DNA of 64,000 nt from NCBI GenBank assembly GCA_016490735.1, contig JAEMWC010000254.1, positions 905,001 to 969,000 of the forward strand, in the 5' to 3' direction. The notes below the pieces were generated by a model, which ran no database searches, was not told where the DNA came from, and saw only the letters and a program-made list of their open reading frames with translations. Source of the DNA: Pachyseris speciosa. Taxonomy: Eukaryota > Cnidaria > Anthozoa > Scleractinia > Pachyseridae. Positions 45,777 to 57,264 of this stretch are shown here, in pieces; positions within the stretch are counted from its first letter, which is position 1, and each line of letters starts with the position of its first letter. The translations under genes and the position numbers were made by a program.

Positions 45777-48700
45777 TTAAATAAAGTCTTTCCATTTTCT
45801 GTTAAAGTGGTCAATGTTTTTGTTTTTAACTGCTATTTGTTGAAGAACATCTAATTTATTCTTCAAAAAAGAAGGAAAGCCGTGAAAGGATACCTCATCG
45901 GAGTCTTGGGTTGTACAGAAGATATAATATTTGGCTACAAGGGTTATGTAATTTAAAGTGTCTTTTGATTCTGTGGCGTTATCATGCCAACCAAAAAGGA
46001 TGTCACATTCGGTAGGAGTTATGGTCTTTCCGTGATTTGCGAACCACCAACTTTGAAAAGCAATCCAAAATTTGGAAGTTACAGGACACTGGTAAAGAAA
46101 GTGAGCCAATGTTTGCGCTTGCATTTTACGTAAGTGACAGGTTTCAGATTCACATAGCTTCATACGAAAAAGGGAAAATTTGGTTGGAAGTATATTGTGG
46201 ATAATCTTATATTGGAAAATTTGAAGTTTTGTTTCAAGCGTAATTACAAAGGGGAGGTTATAAACATCTTTTAGGCAATCATTGGAGAAACCGTAACGTA
46301 ACAATCTTGGCTCAGCAGTTGGAGGTTGAAAGTAGTGATTTATTATTGCTGCATAAATGGAACGGGTGGTGATACTTGGGCAAAGAGGATTCCTGTGACA
46401 CATTTTCATTTTCAATTGGCATTTTTGTGGATTTGATTTCACGTTTCCAGCTGGGCGGAATGGCATTTATAAGACCATAGTAGGCTGTGAATGGGACTTT
46501 TAAGTGAAAAGTTTGTTGAAATACGTCGTAAGATAAGAAACTGTGGTCTTCATTAAGTAAGTTCTTAATATGAGTGATTCCACTTTGGTGCCAATGTTTT
46601 AAAAAGATCATATGTTTATTTATTAAAATGTTTTGGTTATTCCAGATTATTTCGTTTTGCTTTGGTATATTGTCTTCTGAGATTATGGGTTTATTTTCCT
46701 GCCAGTATTTTAGTATCTCGTGATAGAAGGGGGGGGGGGGGGGAACAGTATTTAAATGAAGTAACTTTAAGTCATATCTGCAGTTCAGCAAGAAAGAAAA
46801 ACCGCCATATTGCCGGAAGAAATGTTCGATGAGAATTTTCCAAGAGGAGTGGCAGTTTTGACATATTCTATTGACCCAGGCAATTTTAAGCACGGTTTCC
46901 ATTGTTTGAAAGTCAATCATTTTTAAGCCGCCTTTATTTTTTTCCCCAATAATTGTTGCTTTTTTGATTTTGGGGGGCTTATTTTCCCAAATAAAATTAA
47001 AAATCATGTTGTTGACCGCTCCAGACAAGTAATTAGGTGAACTGAGGTTTGAGCTGTTGAAAATCAATTTGGATAAGGCTAGAGTTTTGACGATGTTTAT
47101 TCTGCCGATTAAGGTTAATTTTCTATTTTTCCAGATATTTAAAATCTTTTCCGTACTTCGCAATTTTTCGTCGAAATTGAGCTTGGCAGCTTTAGTTGTG
47201 TCGTGTGAAAAGAACACGCCTAAGGCACAAATGGGGTCAATGGGCCAACTGAAATTGAAAAGAGTGTCACGTCTGTTTTTCCACTGGCCAAGCCACATTG
47301 CTTCAGTTTTGGAGGCATTAACTTCCAGACCGGAAACAGTTTTAAACTGGTCCAGCAGTTTAAGTAAGTGGGCAATAGATTCTGTGTTTCGAAGAAAAAC
47401 CGTGGTATCATCCGCATACATGGTCGTTTTTACTTTGTGGCTACCTATTATTATTCCATTCATGCAATCATGGGTTTTGATAGCCCTGGCGAGAAGATCA
47501 AGACCGATAATAAAAAGAAGACTCGACAGTGGACACCCTTGTCTCACTCCACGTGTTAATGGAAAGAAGTGAGAAGCGTGGCCATTGTTTAGAACGGAGC
47601 TGGAAATGTTGGAATATATAGTCTTAAACCATTGCAAAAAATTTGGCCCAAAGTTGAACAGCGCGAGGGCTTTTTCCAAATAATTCCACTCAATGGTATC
47701 AAAAGCTTTCCGGAAATCCACAAATACTGCAATACCTGGGGAATTTTCTTTTTCCAAGTAAAACATCAGATCTTGTATTAGTCTAATATTTTCTCCAATG
47801 TAACGTCCTTTTACGTAACCGGTTTGGTCAGGGTTTATTATTTTAGGTAATACTTTTTCTAAACGGTTTGCCAGAACTTTGGTGAGAATTTTGTAATCTA
47901 CATTTAGAAGGGATATTGGTCTAAGATTTTCAAGGATGGTTTTATCTTTATTTTTTTTGGGAATAAGTGAAATTATTCCTCTTCGCTGCGATATCGACAA
48001 GGAGCCGTTTGCAAAAGCATAATTAAAACTTCCGACAATTAAGGCTTTTAGCTCCGGCCAAAAAAATTTTAAGAATTCGGTTGTCAGACCATCGATACCA
48101 GGAGTTTTTGCTGCAGCGAATTCTTTAAGTGCTTTAAAAGCTTCAATTTCTGTGATTAGACCTTCACAAGAAGCTTGTTCATCATCGGACAAGGTAGGGA
48201 TGTTGCTTGGATTGAAAAACACACCAGCCTCTGCTTGGTCGGCATTGTCAGATTGCTGTGAATTATACAAAGAATTATAAAATTTACTTTGTTCCTCTAA
48301 AATATCAAACTGATTAGTTATAACTGAACCATTTTGTAGCTTCAGCTTTGAGACTAGTTTTCTAGAGTGGTTTCTTTTTTCAAGGTTTAAGAAATATTTG
48401 TTATTGCGTTCTCCTTGTTCATGCCATCTTGCGTGGCTCCTAAGGATGGTGCCGCGAGTTTTAAATGCCATTATTTTTTCAAGACGAGCTCGAGTAGAAT
48501 TAAGTTCACATATAATTTTTCCGTTATTTTTTTTTTTCAGCTTTTATAAATAATTCATTCATCTTTTTTGTAAGGAAGATTCTTCATCTCGTCTTTTCCT
48601 TGCTTTAGTCTTAGAAAATTTGACAGTAAATCCTCTAATTTCCATTTTGACCAGATCCCATTTTAAGCCTAAGTCGTCAACATCTCGGTATTTCTCTATA

Positions 48701-49530
48701 AAGTGTATTAAGTTATCGCACAAGTCAGAAATGTATTGCTTATCTTCAAGAAGCGAGGAGTTAAATTTCCAGAAGCCGGGTCCCTTTTGTTGTTTTAAAT
48801 CTTCACTCAAGAGATGTAATTGTATCGCAGAGTGGTCAGTGTCTGATGCAAACAGGATATCACTCTTAATAGCAGTACTGCTAAGCTGTTTTGAAACTAG
48901 GAAGTAATCTAGGCGACGCTGCACTTTAAATGACTTGTTTCTCCATGTAAATTGTCTAGCATTTGGATTTAAGAAGCGCCAAACATCACACAAGCTGTAA
49001 AGGTGACATAAATTATCGATTTCGCTTATAACCGGTAACTTTTTTGAAGTGGGATTTCCTCCCTCCTTGTCGCTTGGTGAAAGAGCGCAATTGAAATCGC
49101 CGCCGATAATCATCGTTTCTTGCGCAAACTTGCCGAGTAATTTTTGTAATTCTTTAAAAAATAGTACTTGCTTATTTATGTCGTTTGGAACGTAAACATT
49201 GGCTAAAACAATTTGACAATCGTCAAGAGTTATCTTTGCACTGAAAAACCTTCGGTTTTTGTCACGGACTTCTTCGTCAATTTGGTAATCTAGTTTGGGA
49301 TTTAGCAAGATCATAACTCCTTTGCTGTGAGATGATCCATGATTGTAAAGAACTTTCCCGCCCCATTCAGTTTCCCAGGTTTTGGCAGTTTCCTTTGAGC
49401 TATACGTTTCTTGAAGAAAAATGACATCCTTGTTTTGTTTGTGGAGCCATCTGAAGATGGAACGTCTTTTAATCGATTTATTAAGCCCTCTCACATTAAG
49501 GGAGAGACATTTGAGGTTTAGTGTGAAAAT
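45777..49530 (-). pseudogene. L1 ORF2: APE endonuclease + reverse transcriptase + Cys-rich C-terminus, frameshifted
   Basis: The endonuclease frame is open from upstream of 49494 (LKCLSLNVRGLNKSIKRR lies at 49517-49464) to 48559. It shows VIFLQETYSS (Glu), IIGGDFNCA and SDTDHSAIQLHL (catalytic Asp-His). The RT frame 48471-46312 has LRPISLLNVDYKILTKVLAN, FVDFRKAFDTIEW, RGVRQGCPLSSLLF and MYADDTTVF. The C-terminal segment 46466-45777 has a C-x4-C...H-x4-C zinc motif (CESETC ... HFLYQC). Two breaks: an A-run region between 48560 and 48480 (paired indels, stops) and a frameshift near 46440. Catalytic residues of both enzymes are intact. A G-run at 46727-46742 is an expansion within the RT frame. 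Confidence 0.85.
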
Positions 49531-50012
49531 TCCGCAGAAATAGAAAAGATAGCATTATTGGAGTCCCAGATGACGAAAAAGCACCTTTGGCGACCTTCCT
49601 CGTGGGAGTTTGTAGGCAGACAGGTGTTAATTTTGGTGGAAAGGTATAGCCTCTAAAAGGTGCTAGGAAAACTTTAGCGCTTTTAGATTTTGATAGAACA
49701 AACTGACAAAATTTACATATGGTGGACGGATGGAAAAGACTGCATAAAAGCGAAGACCTAAAAACAAACATATTGGAATGACTTGTAGTACAAATAACAA
49801 ATATTACAAAAAAGATAGGAAGGAAAATAAAAATAAAATAGGCTCTAATGGCCTGGATGCAAAGTCGGACATCGGAGTGCGTGTAGGTCATCTTAACTGC
49901 AATGTAAACAAAAATCTAGGGGAGCTCCGCAGAAAATAAAGAAGATTCTGAATAGTGACTAGTTAAATAATTATTTTAGATTGTTCGGTTCATGGAAGTC
50001 ATCAGGCTGTAC

Positions 50013-50897
50013 TTACTCAACTGTTGTGTGTTCTGTAATATCATTTAGGGCGGGAGTGTCTTCGTATTCTTCTTCTTGTTGATCTCCTTGATCAGAGGGA
50101 AGCCATCGGGCTGGAATATTATAGTGGAAATAGGTTTTTCCATTAATAATGAGCTTCTCGCTGCTTACTTGAGCTTTGTTTCTTGGATCTCTTCTGGCCT
50201 TCTTCATAGCAGGAACCAAAACATTTTTCCTTAAATCTTGAACACGTTTCGGGATATCTTCTCCGATATTGACTTGAGATCCTTTTAAGTTTCGGCATAA
50301 TTTCCAAACTTTGTCTCTGTCGGAGCGGCATGTGAAGCGAGCAATTATGGGCCTTGGTCTTCCTCTACTACATTTTCCTAAGCGATGGACACCGCAAAAC
50401 ATGAAGGATTCAACTTCCGACAGAACCATTTTGAACTCGTTGACAATAGCTTGTTTAACTAAGGTGGTGCAGTTTTCTTCACGTTACTCGGGAATTTTGT
50501 AGAATATTATATTCCACCTATGGCTGTAAATTTCTTGCTTAATTATGTCATTATTGTGCGTGGCTTGTCCGCGTTCGCACTAATTGATGCATTCAAGAAC
50601 CTCTTCTTGTTCTTTCTATGTGAATTGAAGCGAATTCTCAAGCTGTTGGGACGTGTATTTAACCTTTTTAGCTTCTTCCTTAGCGAGTATTAATTCCAAC
50701 TCTAGTTTGGCGATGCAAGCCTCTCGGTGTTTCGCTTCTTCTTCAATTTTAGCAGTTCTGTTGATAATATGTTGAAATTCCGATACCGTTAGTTCAAGAA
50801 TGGCGTCGGTCTCTTCGCTGTCTTCGGAGCTGCTGACTCTTAGCCTTTTCTGCTCTCCCTTTTTTTTCTCAGTTTTTTGCTCCTCTGTGTCGGGCAT
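50013..50897 (-). pseudogene. L1 ORF1 (coiled coil, RRM, C-terminal domain), three nonsense codons
   Basis: One frame from MPDTEEQKTEKKKGEQKR (50897) to 50013. The N-terminal part is acidic/Ser-rich, followed by a heptad coiled coil (AKIEEEAKHREACIAKLELE), an RRM-like core (WNIIFYKIPE ... LVKQAIVNEFKMVL) and the signature GRPRPIIARFTCRSDRDKVW. The CTD (INGKTYFHYNIPARWLPSDQG) ends before 50013. In-frame stops: at 50616-50618 and two more before 50470. ORF1p binds LINE RNA in the cytoplasm as trimers. Length (~295 aa) is normal for L1. Confidence 0.8.
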
Positions 50898-51083
50898 AAT
50901 TCTAGAAAGCAAAGGAGCAAACAAAATGGTTGAAGAAACCACCCGTTTCCAAATAAAAAGCCAAGAGGAGTATCGATTTTGCGGAGCTCTTTCAGAAACG
51001 TGCGTTCAGCTCAAAATCATCACGTGACCTCTCAAAAATTTTGACTATGACGGAAAGCAGATTTTTCTTTTAAAAGGCTTTAA

Positions 51084-51994
51084 CCCATTGGCGCCCAGCT
51101 GTTGTTACGTTTTTGGAGTGATATTCCACCTATCAATGCACCATAGCATTCGTGAATCTTTATTTGAAACTACCATGGAAAAGTGGTGTTGTTCTAAGGC
51201 ACTGGAGGTTCAAGGTTTCTGAAAACGTCATTCTGACGTAGCTATTTTTCATACGTGGAGCTACAAGAACGGCCCAAGTTTGGTTTGCCATTTTTCATCT
51301 TTAGTGGTTGCCTGATGAGCATCATTAAGCGTGATGGTAGCTAAGAGTCCACTTTCTCAAAGAATTGAGCAAGGTGATGTACTTTTGTTGTCGAATTTGG
51401 CTTGCTACCGCTGCATATTTTGGAATTTGTGAGCACTGGAGATGACCAAAAGCAGGAATTTTTGGCGGTAGGTCGGAGTGGCTGAAAACTGTTTATATGT
51501 GAAAGAATTGGGGGAAGGAACGGGCGCTGTCAAAAATTCTCGTTCTCTCTCAGCATGCAATGCAGTTGAGATGTTGAAAATGGCGGGAAGGCCCAAATGC
51601 ACTGGAACAAAAGGCTGTATCTACGCTCAGGAAAAGAATATGAACAAAAAAAGTCATTTCTAAGCTAGAACAAGGACCGAATTTTGTTATGATGGTTGAA
51701 GTTTGGTTTTTCGACGATGCTTTCTTTAAAAAACATAAAGGCAAAAGGGGCATTTTCGTCACTTCTCTTTGAAATTAAAAACAGTCAGTTTCGTTCTCGT
51801 CCAAACTCAAAAGGCCATATTTGGTAAAAATAGCTACGTTTCTTGCGTTTATTGGATATGCAAATTTAAAGGACATTCCATTTCGTGCTCACAACTTACA
51901 GTTAAGGCAATATTCGTGCGATTGAGAAAGTTGCAATGTTTTGAAGCATGGGAGTCTTGAGCGGCCGGTTTTGGCCGGCACGGGCACCAATGGG
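51084..51994. mobile_element. Non-autonomous piggyBac-type element, 911 bp
   Basis: TTAA flanks (51080-51083, 51995-51998) and TIR CCCATTGGCGCCC / CCCATTGGTGCCC. The right end adds the palindrome GGCCGGTTTTGGCCGGC (51963-51979), shared with the autonomous element at 54829-57264. No transposase. Inserted 35 bp beyond the 5' TSD of the L1. Confidence 0.88.
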
Positions 51995-52286
51995 TTAAAG
52001 GCAAAATGTTTGCATATGAAATGAGAAAACAACTCTCAGACATTGATTTCGTTCTTAATAAGAAAAAATTTCGCGATGAATTCTCGCATTTTCTACCATA
52101 AATTATTGAAGAATGAGTCTATTTTGGTTGGGTTTTTCAAAGACAAATGAAAAGTACTATCAATGAGACATGGTGAGGAAAACATTGTGGTTAGCAACTA
52201 TGATACTGTAATCCATCTTGGAAAGTAAAATTTTGAGGTGGAAGGTAAATTTTGGTGTCAAAAGTTAGTGTCAAGCCCTGAATGTT

Positions 52287-53831
52287 TATGTTCATGTCAT
52301 GTTCACCCATGATGTTTTGAACTCTTACTGCAAAAAAATTACTATTTACTGTCTAGAAGATTAATAATTGCAAACAGTTTATAAATAAATGCCTTTTCAG
52401 GAGAAACAATTGTGTTTTGTGCAAGCAGGCTTTAATTAGTTGTTCATCTTTATTATGCATCAAAGTGACCTGTTATGGTTTAAATTATGGGCTTAATGAA
52501 GCTTTTGAAGAAATGTTTTATTAGAAAATAAAATTACTTTCAATGAAAACTTTGTGGCCTTATCTGAGAATTGACAGAAACCAATTCTCTGAACCCACCA
52601 ATTTTTGTTTCATTTTCAATAAAAAAAACTAAAACCGACCTTAAATTTGACATTGGCAGTTTAAATCCCCAGCGCTTCATTTATGAATCCCATGTGAATG
52701 TCTCTAGAGGTCTTGTTTTCTTGAAATGCTGCAAACATTTAGGTTACAGTCTGGCTTTTAAGCAGCAATACCAACCCTACGCATTAAAATAATGATTGTT
52801 TAGCTCATGGTATGCACTCATCTTGAGTTTCATCATTAATTTCTAGAAACTTAACTAGGTATTCTAGATTAATTTTTTTTTAACAAATTCTAAACTTGTT
52901 TTCTTAGTGGTCTGACCTGAGGCAAAACAGAGAGTTTAATTTCTCTGTCTAATTCACCTGAGTTTGTCTGCCTAGAAAGCTTACATGAACACTGCAAGCA
53001 TTAGGGTATCTTTGAGGAAAAAACCTGCTGATTGCAGTGTTAACATAGCTTTGCCGACTCTTGAATGCAGAGCAATAATAATAATAGTTTATTATGCTCT
53101 TTAGTACCAACAGAGTTTATATGGGCTTCTGTTTCAGTGATAGCTTTTTGTCCCATAGAATTCCCATTTATTATATGTACAACTGTACAATATACCGTAA
53201 AAGCTTTATAAAGCCCCCAAGGGCTTATTAAATTTCAGGCCTCATTAATGGGGGGCTTATTAGAGAGGGGGGCTTATTTTTCATCTTAAATGGGCTATGT
53301 CATCGTGACTTTTATGTTTCAGAGGTCAATAACCAAGGGCCCTCAAGTATTGCTTATGGCCGAAATGCCCCTGTAAGACCAAAACAAAGATATCAAGCTA
53401 TTTTCTCAAAAGGGGAAACAAACCATATGTATTTGGCTATTTTTTTCCACAGCACAGAACTTGAAAAGTTTGGCCCAATTTTGTCAAGTTGCAATCCATT
53501 TCGATCCTTTCCTACCTAAAGCCAAAGAGGTTCGTTTATAGTCTTGCTAAATTGACAAATAATTTCAAGCAAAACTCAACCATTATTTTTGGGTTTTCTT
53601 TGCATCCAATATAGTTTTCAGCATTTCAAAGCGGTACTATTGACACTTGAGACATTATAAGCTCATTAAAGTAGTTTTTGTACAAAACTCAAACAGAGTA
53701 AAGAGCAGTAAACAGTATTTTGGGATCACTCACCGTTTCTGGGAAACCAAAGTTAAAGCACTCGATAAAACTTGACACGATTTTACTTCCACTCGTTTTA
53801 CTTTTGCGCAGTACGTCACACGTTGCTATAA
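52287..53831. other. No supported gene
   Basis: AT-rich. Around 53210-53282 are GGGGGGCTTATT/AAGCCCCC-type blocks typical of a degenerate MITE. A short AATAATAATAATAG tract lies at 53073-53086. Confidence 0.4.
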
Positions 53832-53964
53832 TCGAGTCTCATTTCTGAGATCGAGTCTAGTTTGTACAATCGAGTCACTTTTATGGAATCGAGTATCGTT
53901 TGTAAAATCGAGTCCCTTTTCTAAAATCGAGCATCGCTTGTACAATCAAGTCTCGGATCCCAAG
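53832..53964. repeat. 19-bp tandem repeat, seven units
   Basis: TCGAGT-type unit starts fall at 53832, 53851, 53870, 53889, 53908, 53927 and 53946, exactly 19 bp apart; consensus about TCGAGTCTCRTTTGTANAA. Units diverge by 3-6 bases and there are no spacers. Confidence 0.9.
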
Positions 53965-54264
53965 TCACTGAAATCGAGTCTACTTTCTGCGATGATCCCG
54001 ATCGATTCCTCTTTCTACACTCGATTCCCGTTTGCGATTTCCCCACCCCGGCCCCCTCCCGGGTGGATCGAGTTCTGTTCATCGAGTGGCGAGTTTGGAC
54101 GTTACAGAGTGGGGCTAGAATTTGGACGCCTTTATTCATGACTGCTGACCAAAGAGAGTGAAGACTCTGGGTTTGTAAGCAAGCAGTTCCGGTTTGTTAA
54201 AAGCAATTCCCTTCTCTTCTGTATATCTTTCCTAAGTCCTTTTTATTTTTTTTTTCCATTTGGC

Positions 54265-54295
<31 letters not shown>

Positions 54296-54828
54296 GATGT
54301 TCGTGTCATGATTAGGAGTTATGCACTTGTCAGCGAATGTACAATGGTTACAGGAATAATGGAGTAAATGTTGTAGTTCATCTTGGTTAAACAGAAGATA
54401 ACATTATCAGGTAAGAAATTCCCTAAATATTTGTTATTTGTTTCTAAGTCTACCAATGAGTATTGTATGGTTATAAGACTACGAGGATTAAAATATAAGT
54501 ACGTAAGATACTTTTGATACCGTTTCTACTTTTATTTCTTTATTTTTTGTTCAGAGACTGAACAATTAGCATCCAGCACCTACAGTGATTAATTCTATGA
54601 CATTAATCCCATTGTTCCTTTAAACTTGGACTAGTATCTTGTTAGATTGTGTATGCGGGTAGAGTGTTAAACGTTTTTGCTATTTCCTAATATAAAATAT
54701 CTTACTAGTAATGAAAAGCAGAACATCCATGGACGTAATAAATCCATTTTACACAAAGAGATCGTGCCGCCTAAAACATGCAACTGCAGAAAACCAGATG
54801 AGTGCCCTATGGATAGAAATTGCCTTAA
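53965..54828. other. No supported gene
   Basis: Includes a T homopolymer at about 54262-54297, possibly the (reversed) poly-A tail of an otherwise unrecognised retroposed copy. Confidence 0.4.
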
Positions 54829-57264
54829 CCCATTCGCAACTAGGGCCTCCGCGCATTTCCTACCCCCGGTTTCCCGAACATTTTCAACATTTCCCTGCGT
54901 TAAGCGAGCGCTAAAAGTAAACCATATGCGCAGTAAACACACACAAGAGATCGGGTTTCAAAGTAATGTTTATTCAAAGTAGAATAAATTAAAAGGTCAA
55001 AATATACCAAAATATGGAAGGAGGATAGCCAAAAAAGTGTTCAAAAGCCAATCTGAAAATCGTAAATAAAAAATTTAATTCAAAGCGCGACAACGCGAAC
55101 AAAATCAAAGCCAAACTAAGGCCAAAGTATGAATAATTAAACAGCCAAATGAATGCCAAATACGACAGCTAACAATATATACATCATTGATTATTATTTC
55201 GTTGAGTTTCTTGCAGATCACATCGGAGATTCCACACCAGCTGAAGACTCAGGAGACGAAGAATTTTTAACCAAGATTAAGGGCATGATAAATAGAGAAA
55301 CAATTTACCTTACACAAAGCTACCCCGCACTGCACGCACTGAAAACTAGTTTCTACAGGCCGCCCCGAGGGAGTCTTAATTCCCACCCTCTTACACCGAA
55401 CACATTGCCTTTTCCTACCATCAATTTTTTCGCAGAAATGTTTGGATGCATTTCCCTCCCCAAGAGAAAGGGTTTCAATTTTGCGGCGCTTAGTTGATTG
55501 CGCGAGCGAAGCGCTGGAAGTAGAAAAACCTGCAATGAGCTGCTTTGAAAGCCTAGTGCGGAAATCTACCTGCCTCAATTTACCCCTACCTGCTCCTGTA
55601 AGAAAATGATTATTTAAAATAAAAGCATTACAAATCGAAACATCAACAGTGTACCAAAACAAATACTTATACCATTTCTGAGAAGAACGACCAAGAGAAT
55701 AATACTTACGAAATTGATCGGCGAGGTCAACTCCCCCCATATTTTCATTGTACTGGGCAATTACGGCTGGCTTGCTGACCTGTTGATTGTGTCTTCGAAT
55801 GACAACATCGGGAGAATTTGGACTTAAATTTGTAGAAATGACACTGACATCCCTTTTGTCATGCCACTTCGTGAAAACGATCTTACCCTTTTGCCTAACA
55901 ACTTTCTGCCCGGGACGCAATTTTTGCCGAGCACATGGCGGCAAGTCTTTGCGGTTTACCCGAACGGTCGCGCAAGCGAAAGTCTTCTGAACCCGTAAAT
56001 GCTCTAACAACCTAACTGAACTGAAAAAATTATCAAAATAAACATGATGGTTCTTATTCATGAAGGGGGTGATCATCTTAGTCACAACATCATAACCCAA
56101 ACCATGGATTCGCCGATGACCTACTTCCTTACCCAAATAAACATCAAAATTCAAGACGTACCCGTTGCTTGAGTCGGCGGCCATCCAAACCTTGATCCCG
56201 TATTTCGTGGGCTTTGCCGGCATATATTGTCGAAAAGAAAGCCTACCTCTAAAAGGAACCATACCTTCATCGACAGAAAGACTTTTTGTGGGGCTAAAAT
56301 TAGTTTCGCATTTAGATCGAATATAATTTATCACAGGCCTTACCTTGAAAAGTCGATCATAGCCCGGAGCTCCACGGGCCACTTCCTGGGAAGAATCATT
56401 GAAATGCAAAAAACTACTCAATTCTACAAACCTGTTCCTTGACATAATTTTCTTAATACCTACATTTCCAAAAAACTCATCGCTAGACCAATATGAACTT
56501 ATGCTGGGCGTCCTAACCATGCCCATAATTATATTTACCGCTATAAAAGCTTTAAGTTCTGCTAGCGTAACTGCTTGAAATTTAGCGAGACGCGCAGGGA
56601 AATCTCCAAGCTTTTGGCGAGCATAAATGTTAGTTTCGTTTAAAATCTGAGTCAATAAATCATCCCCCACAAAAGCTAAAAAGAAATCTAATGGACTGGG
56701 GTTATCAGGAGGCTGAAATCTAATGCCGGAAGCCTCAACGAAATCGGGAATGGGGAAATCCAAGAGCTGATCGGACCATTGAAGTTCATCTGGATCTTCT
56801 TCATCACTTACCTCTTGCTGGGCGTCTCCTTCACCTTCTTCTTGGTCTTCATCGCTTACCAAATCACTAAAATCAAGATCGGACTCATCGTTAGAATTAT
56901 TTCCCCCAACATAAAACCCATAGAAACTATCTTCGTCTCCTGAGTCCTCGAAATCTGATGCACCATCTGAAACGTGATCGTTGTTGGAAGCCATCGTAAT
57001 TCGATCGCGCGAGAAAAAAAAAGCCACGGGAATTCCAGACCTCGTGGCTCCTGTCATGACCTGTCAAAAAATGCGCAAAACACAGCAAATGATTGGTTAA
57101 TTTGTGGTCTTGGTATCTATGACAACAAAACAAGACAAAAAAGCTTTGGAACGGTAGGGAGGGTACATTTATTATCGCGCGTTTTTGCGGCCGGTTTTGG
57201 CCGGCACGGGAATTCAAGGGTGCTTTTCGCGCGGCCGGTTTTGGCCGGCACGGTTGCCAATGGG
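54829..57264 (-). mobile_element. Autonomous piggyBac-type transposon, 2,436 bp
   Basis: TTAA on both sides (54825-54828, 57265-57268). TIRs CCCATTCGCAAC (left) and CCCATTGGCAAC (right complement). Two subterminal palindromes GGCCGGTTTTGGCCGGC near 57192 and 57232 on the transposase 5' side. It encodes one intact transposase. Confidence 0.92.
55267..57057 (-). CDS. piggyBac transposase (PGBD-like), intact
   Basis: 596 aa without interruption from 57057; a second ATG at 56994 (MASNNDHVSDG) may be the real start, because the first 21 residues look like leader sequence. The N-terminus is acidic (EDSGDEDSFYG, SDEDQEEGEG). The DDE_Tnp_1_7 domain runs from about residue 110 to 480 with the three catalytic Asp in SVDEGMVPFRGR, VYFDNFFSS and NMGGVDLADQFR. 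YNENMGGVD and KWYKYLFWYTVD are family hallmarks. The C-terminal cysteine-rich domain (CVRCKRVG ... FQCVQCGVALCKVNCF) is the RING/PHD-like finger that binds the transposon ends. Cut-and-paste at TTAA. Codon frame, catalytic residues and TIRs are all preserved, so recent activity is likely. It could also be a domesticated copy, but its full TIR/TTAA context argues against that. Confidence 0.92.
   Translation of the reverse strand: MTGATRSGIPVAFFFSRDRITMASNNDHVSDGASDFEDSGDEDSFYGFYVGGNNSNDESDLDFSDLVSDEDQEEGEGDAQQEVSDEEDPDELQWSDQLLDFPIPDFVEASGIRFQPPDNPSPLDFFLAFVGDDLLTQILNETNIYARQKLGDFPARLAKFQAVTLAELKAFIAVNIIMGMVRTPSISSYWSSDEFFGNVGIKKIMSRNRFVELSSFLHFNDSSQEVARGAPGYDRLFKVRPVINYIRSKCETNFSPTKSLSVDEGMVPFRGRLSFRQYMPAKPTKYGIKVWMAADSSNGYVLNFDVYLGKEVGHRRIHGLGYDVVTKMITPFMNKNHHVYFDNFFSSVRLLEHLRVQKTFACATVRVNRKDLPPCARQKLRPGQKVVRQKGKIVFTKWHDKRDVSVISTNLSPNSPDVVIRRHNQQVSKPAVIAQYNENMGGVDLADQFRKYYSLGRSSQKWYKYLFWYTVDVSICNAFILNNHFLTGAGRGKLRQVDFRTRLSKQLIAGFSTSSASLAQSTKRRKIETLSLGEGNASKHFCEKIDGRKRQCVRCKRVGIKTPSGRPVETSFQCVQCGVALCKVNCFSIYHALNLG

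Larger units (their letters stand above)
45530..51033 (-). mobile_element. Full-length L1/Tx1-type LINE, 5.5 kb, 15-bp TSD
   Basis: Flanked by identical 15-bp direct repeats AAAAATTTTGACTAT at 45515-45529 and 51034-51048. The minus-strand element ends in a poly-A (T run 45529-45539) and begins at 51033, upstream of ORF1. ORF1 and ORF2 (endonuclease-RT-Cys motif) are both present in full length. Insertion age looks modest given the perfect TSD, but the ORFs have several stops and frameshifts. Confidence 0.9.
45409..52280. mobile_element. Outer TIR element (~440 bp) split by nested insertions
   Basis: Left end CAGGGCTCGACACTAAC (45409) and the complement of the right end, CAGGGCTTGACACTAAC (to 52280), are inverted repeats. 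Both sides are flanked by AATGTT (45403-45408 and 52281-52286). Removing the L1 and the piggyBac-type insert leaves about 440 bp of non-coding sequence. The TIR resembles CAGGG-type hAT-like MITEs; the 6-bp flank match is shorter than the usual 8 bp. Confidence 0.7.

Noticed and set aside
47057..47572. 171-aa plus-strand frame
   Set aside because: Antisense shadow of the L1 reverse transcriptase.
46312..48471. Host reverse transcriptase-related gene
   Set aside because: Sits inside a LINE with ORF1, endonuclease, poly-A and 15-bp TSD.
49496..49891. 131-aa minus frame between L1 ORF1 and ORF2
   Set aside because: Hydrophobic chance frame overlapping the true upstream part of ORF2 in another phase.
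53832..53964. CRISPR-like array
   Set aside because: Units are contiguous with no unique spacers; eukaryotic context.
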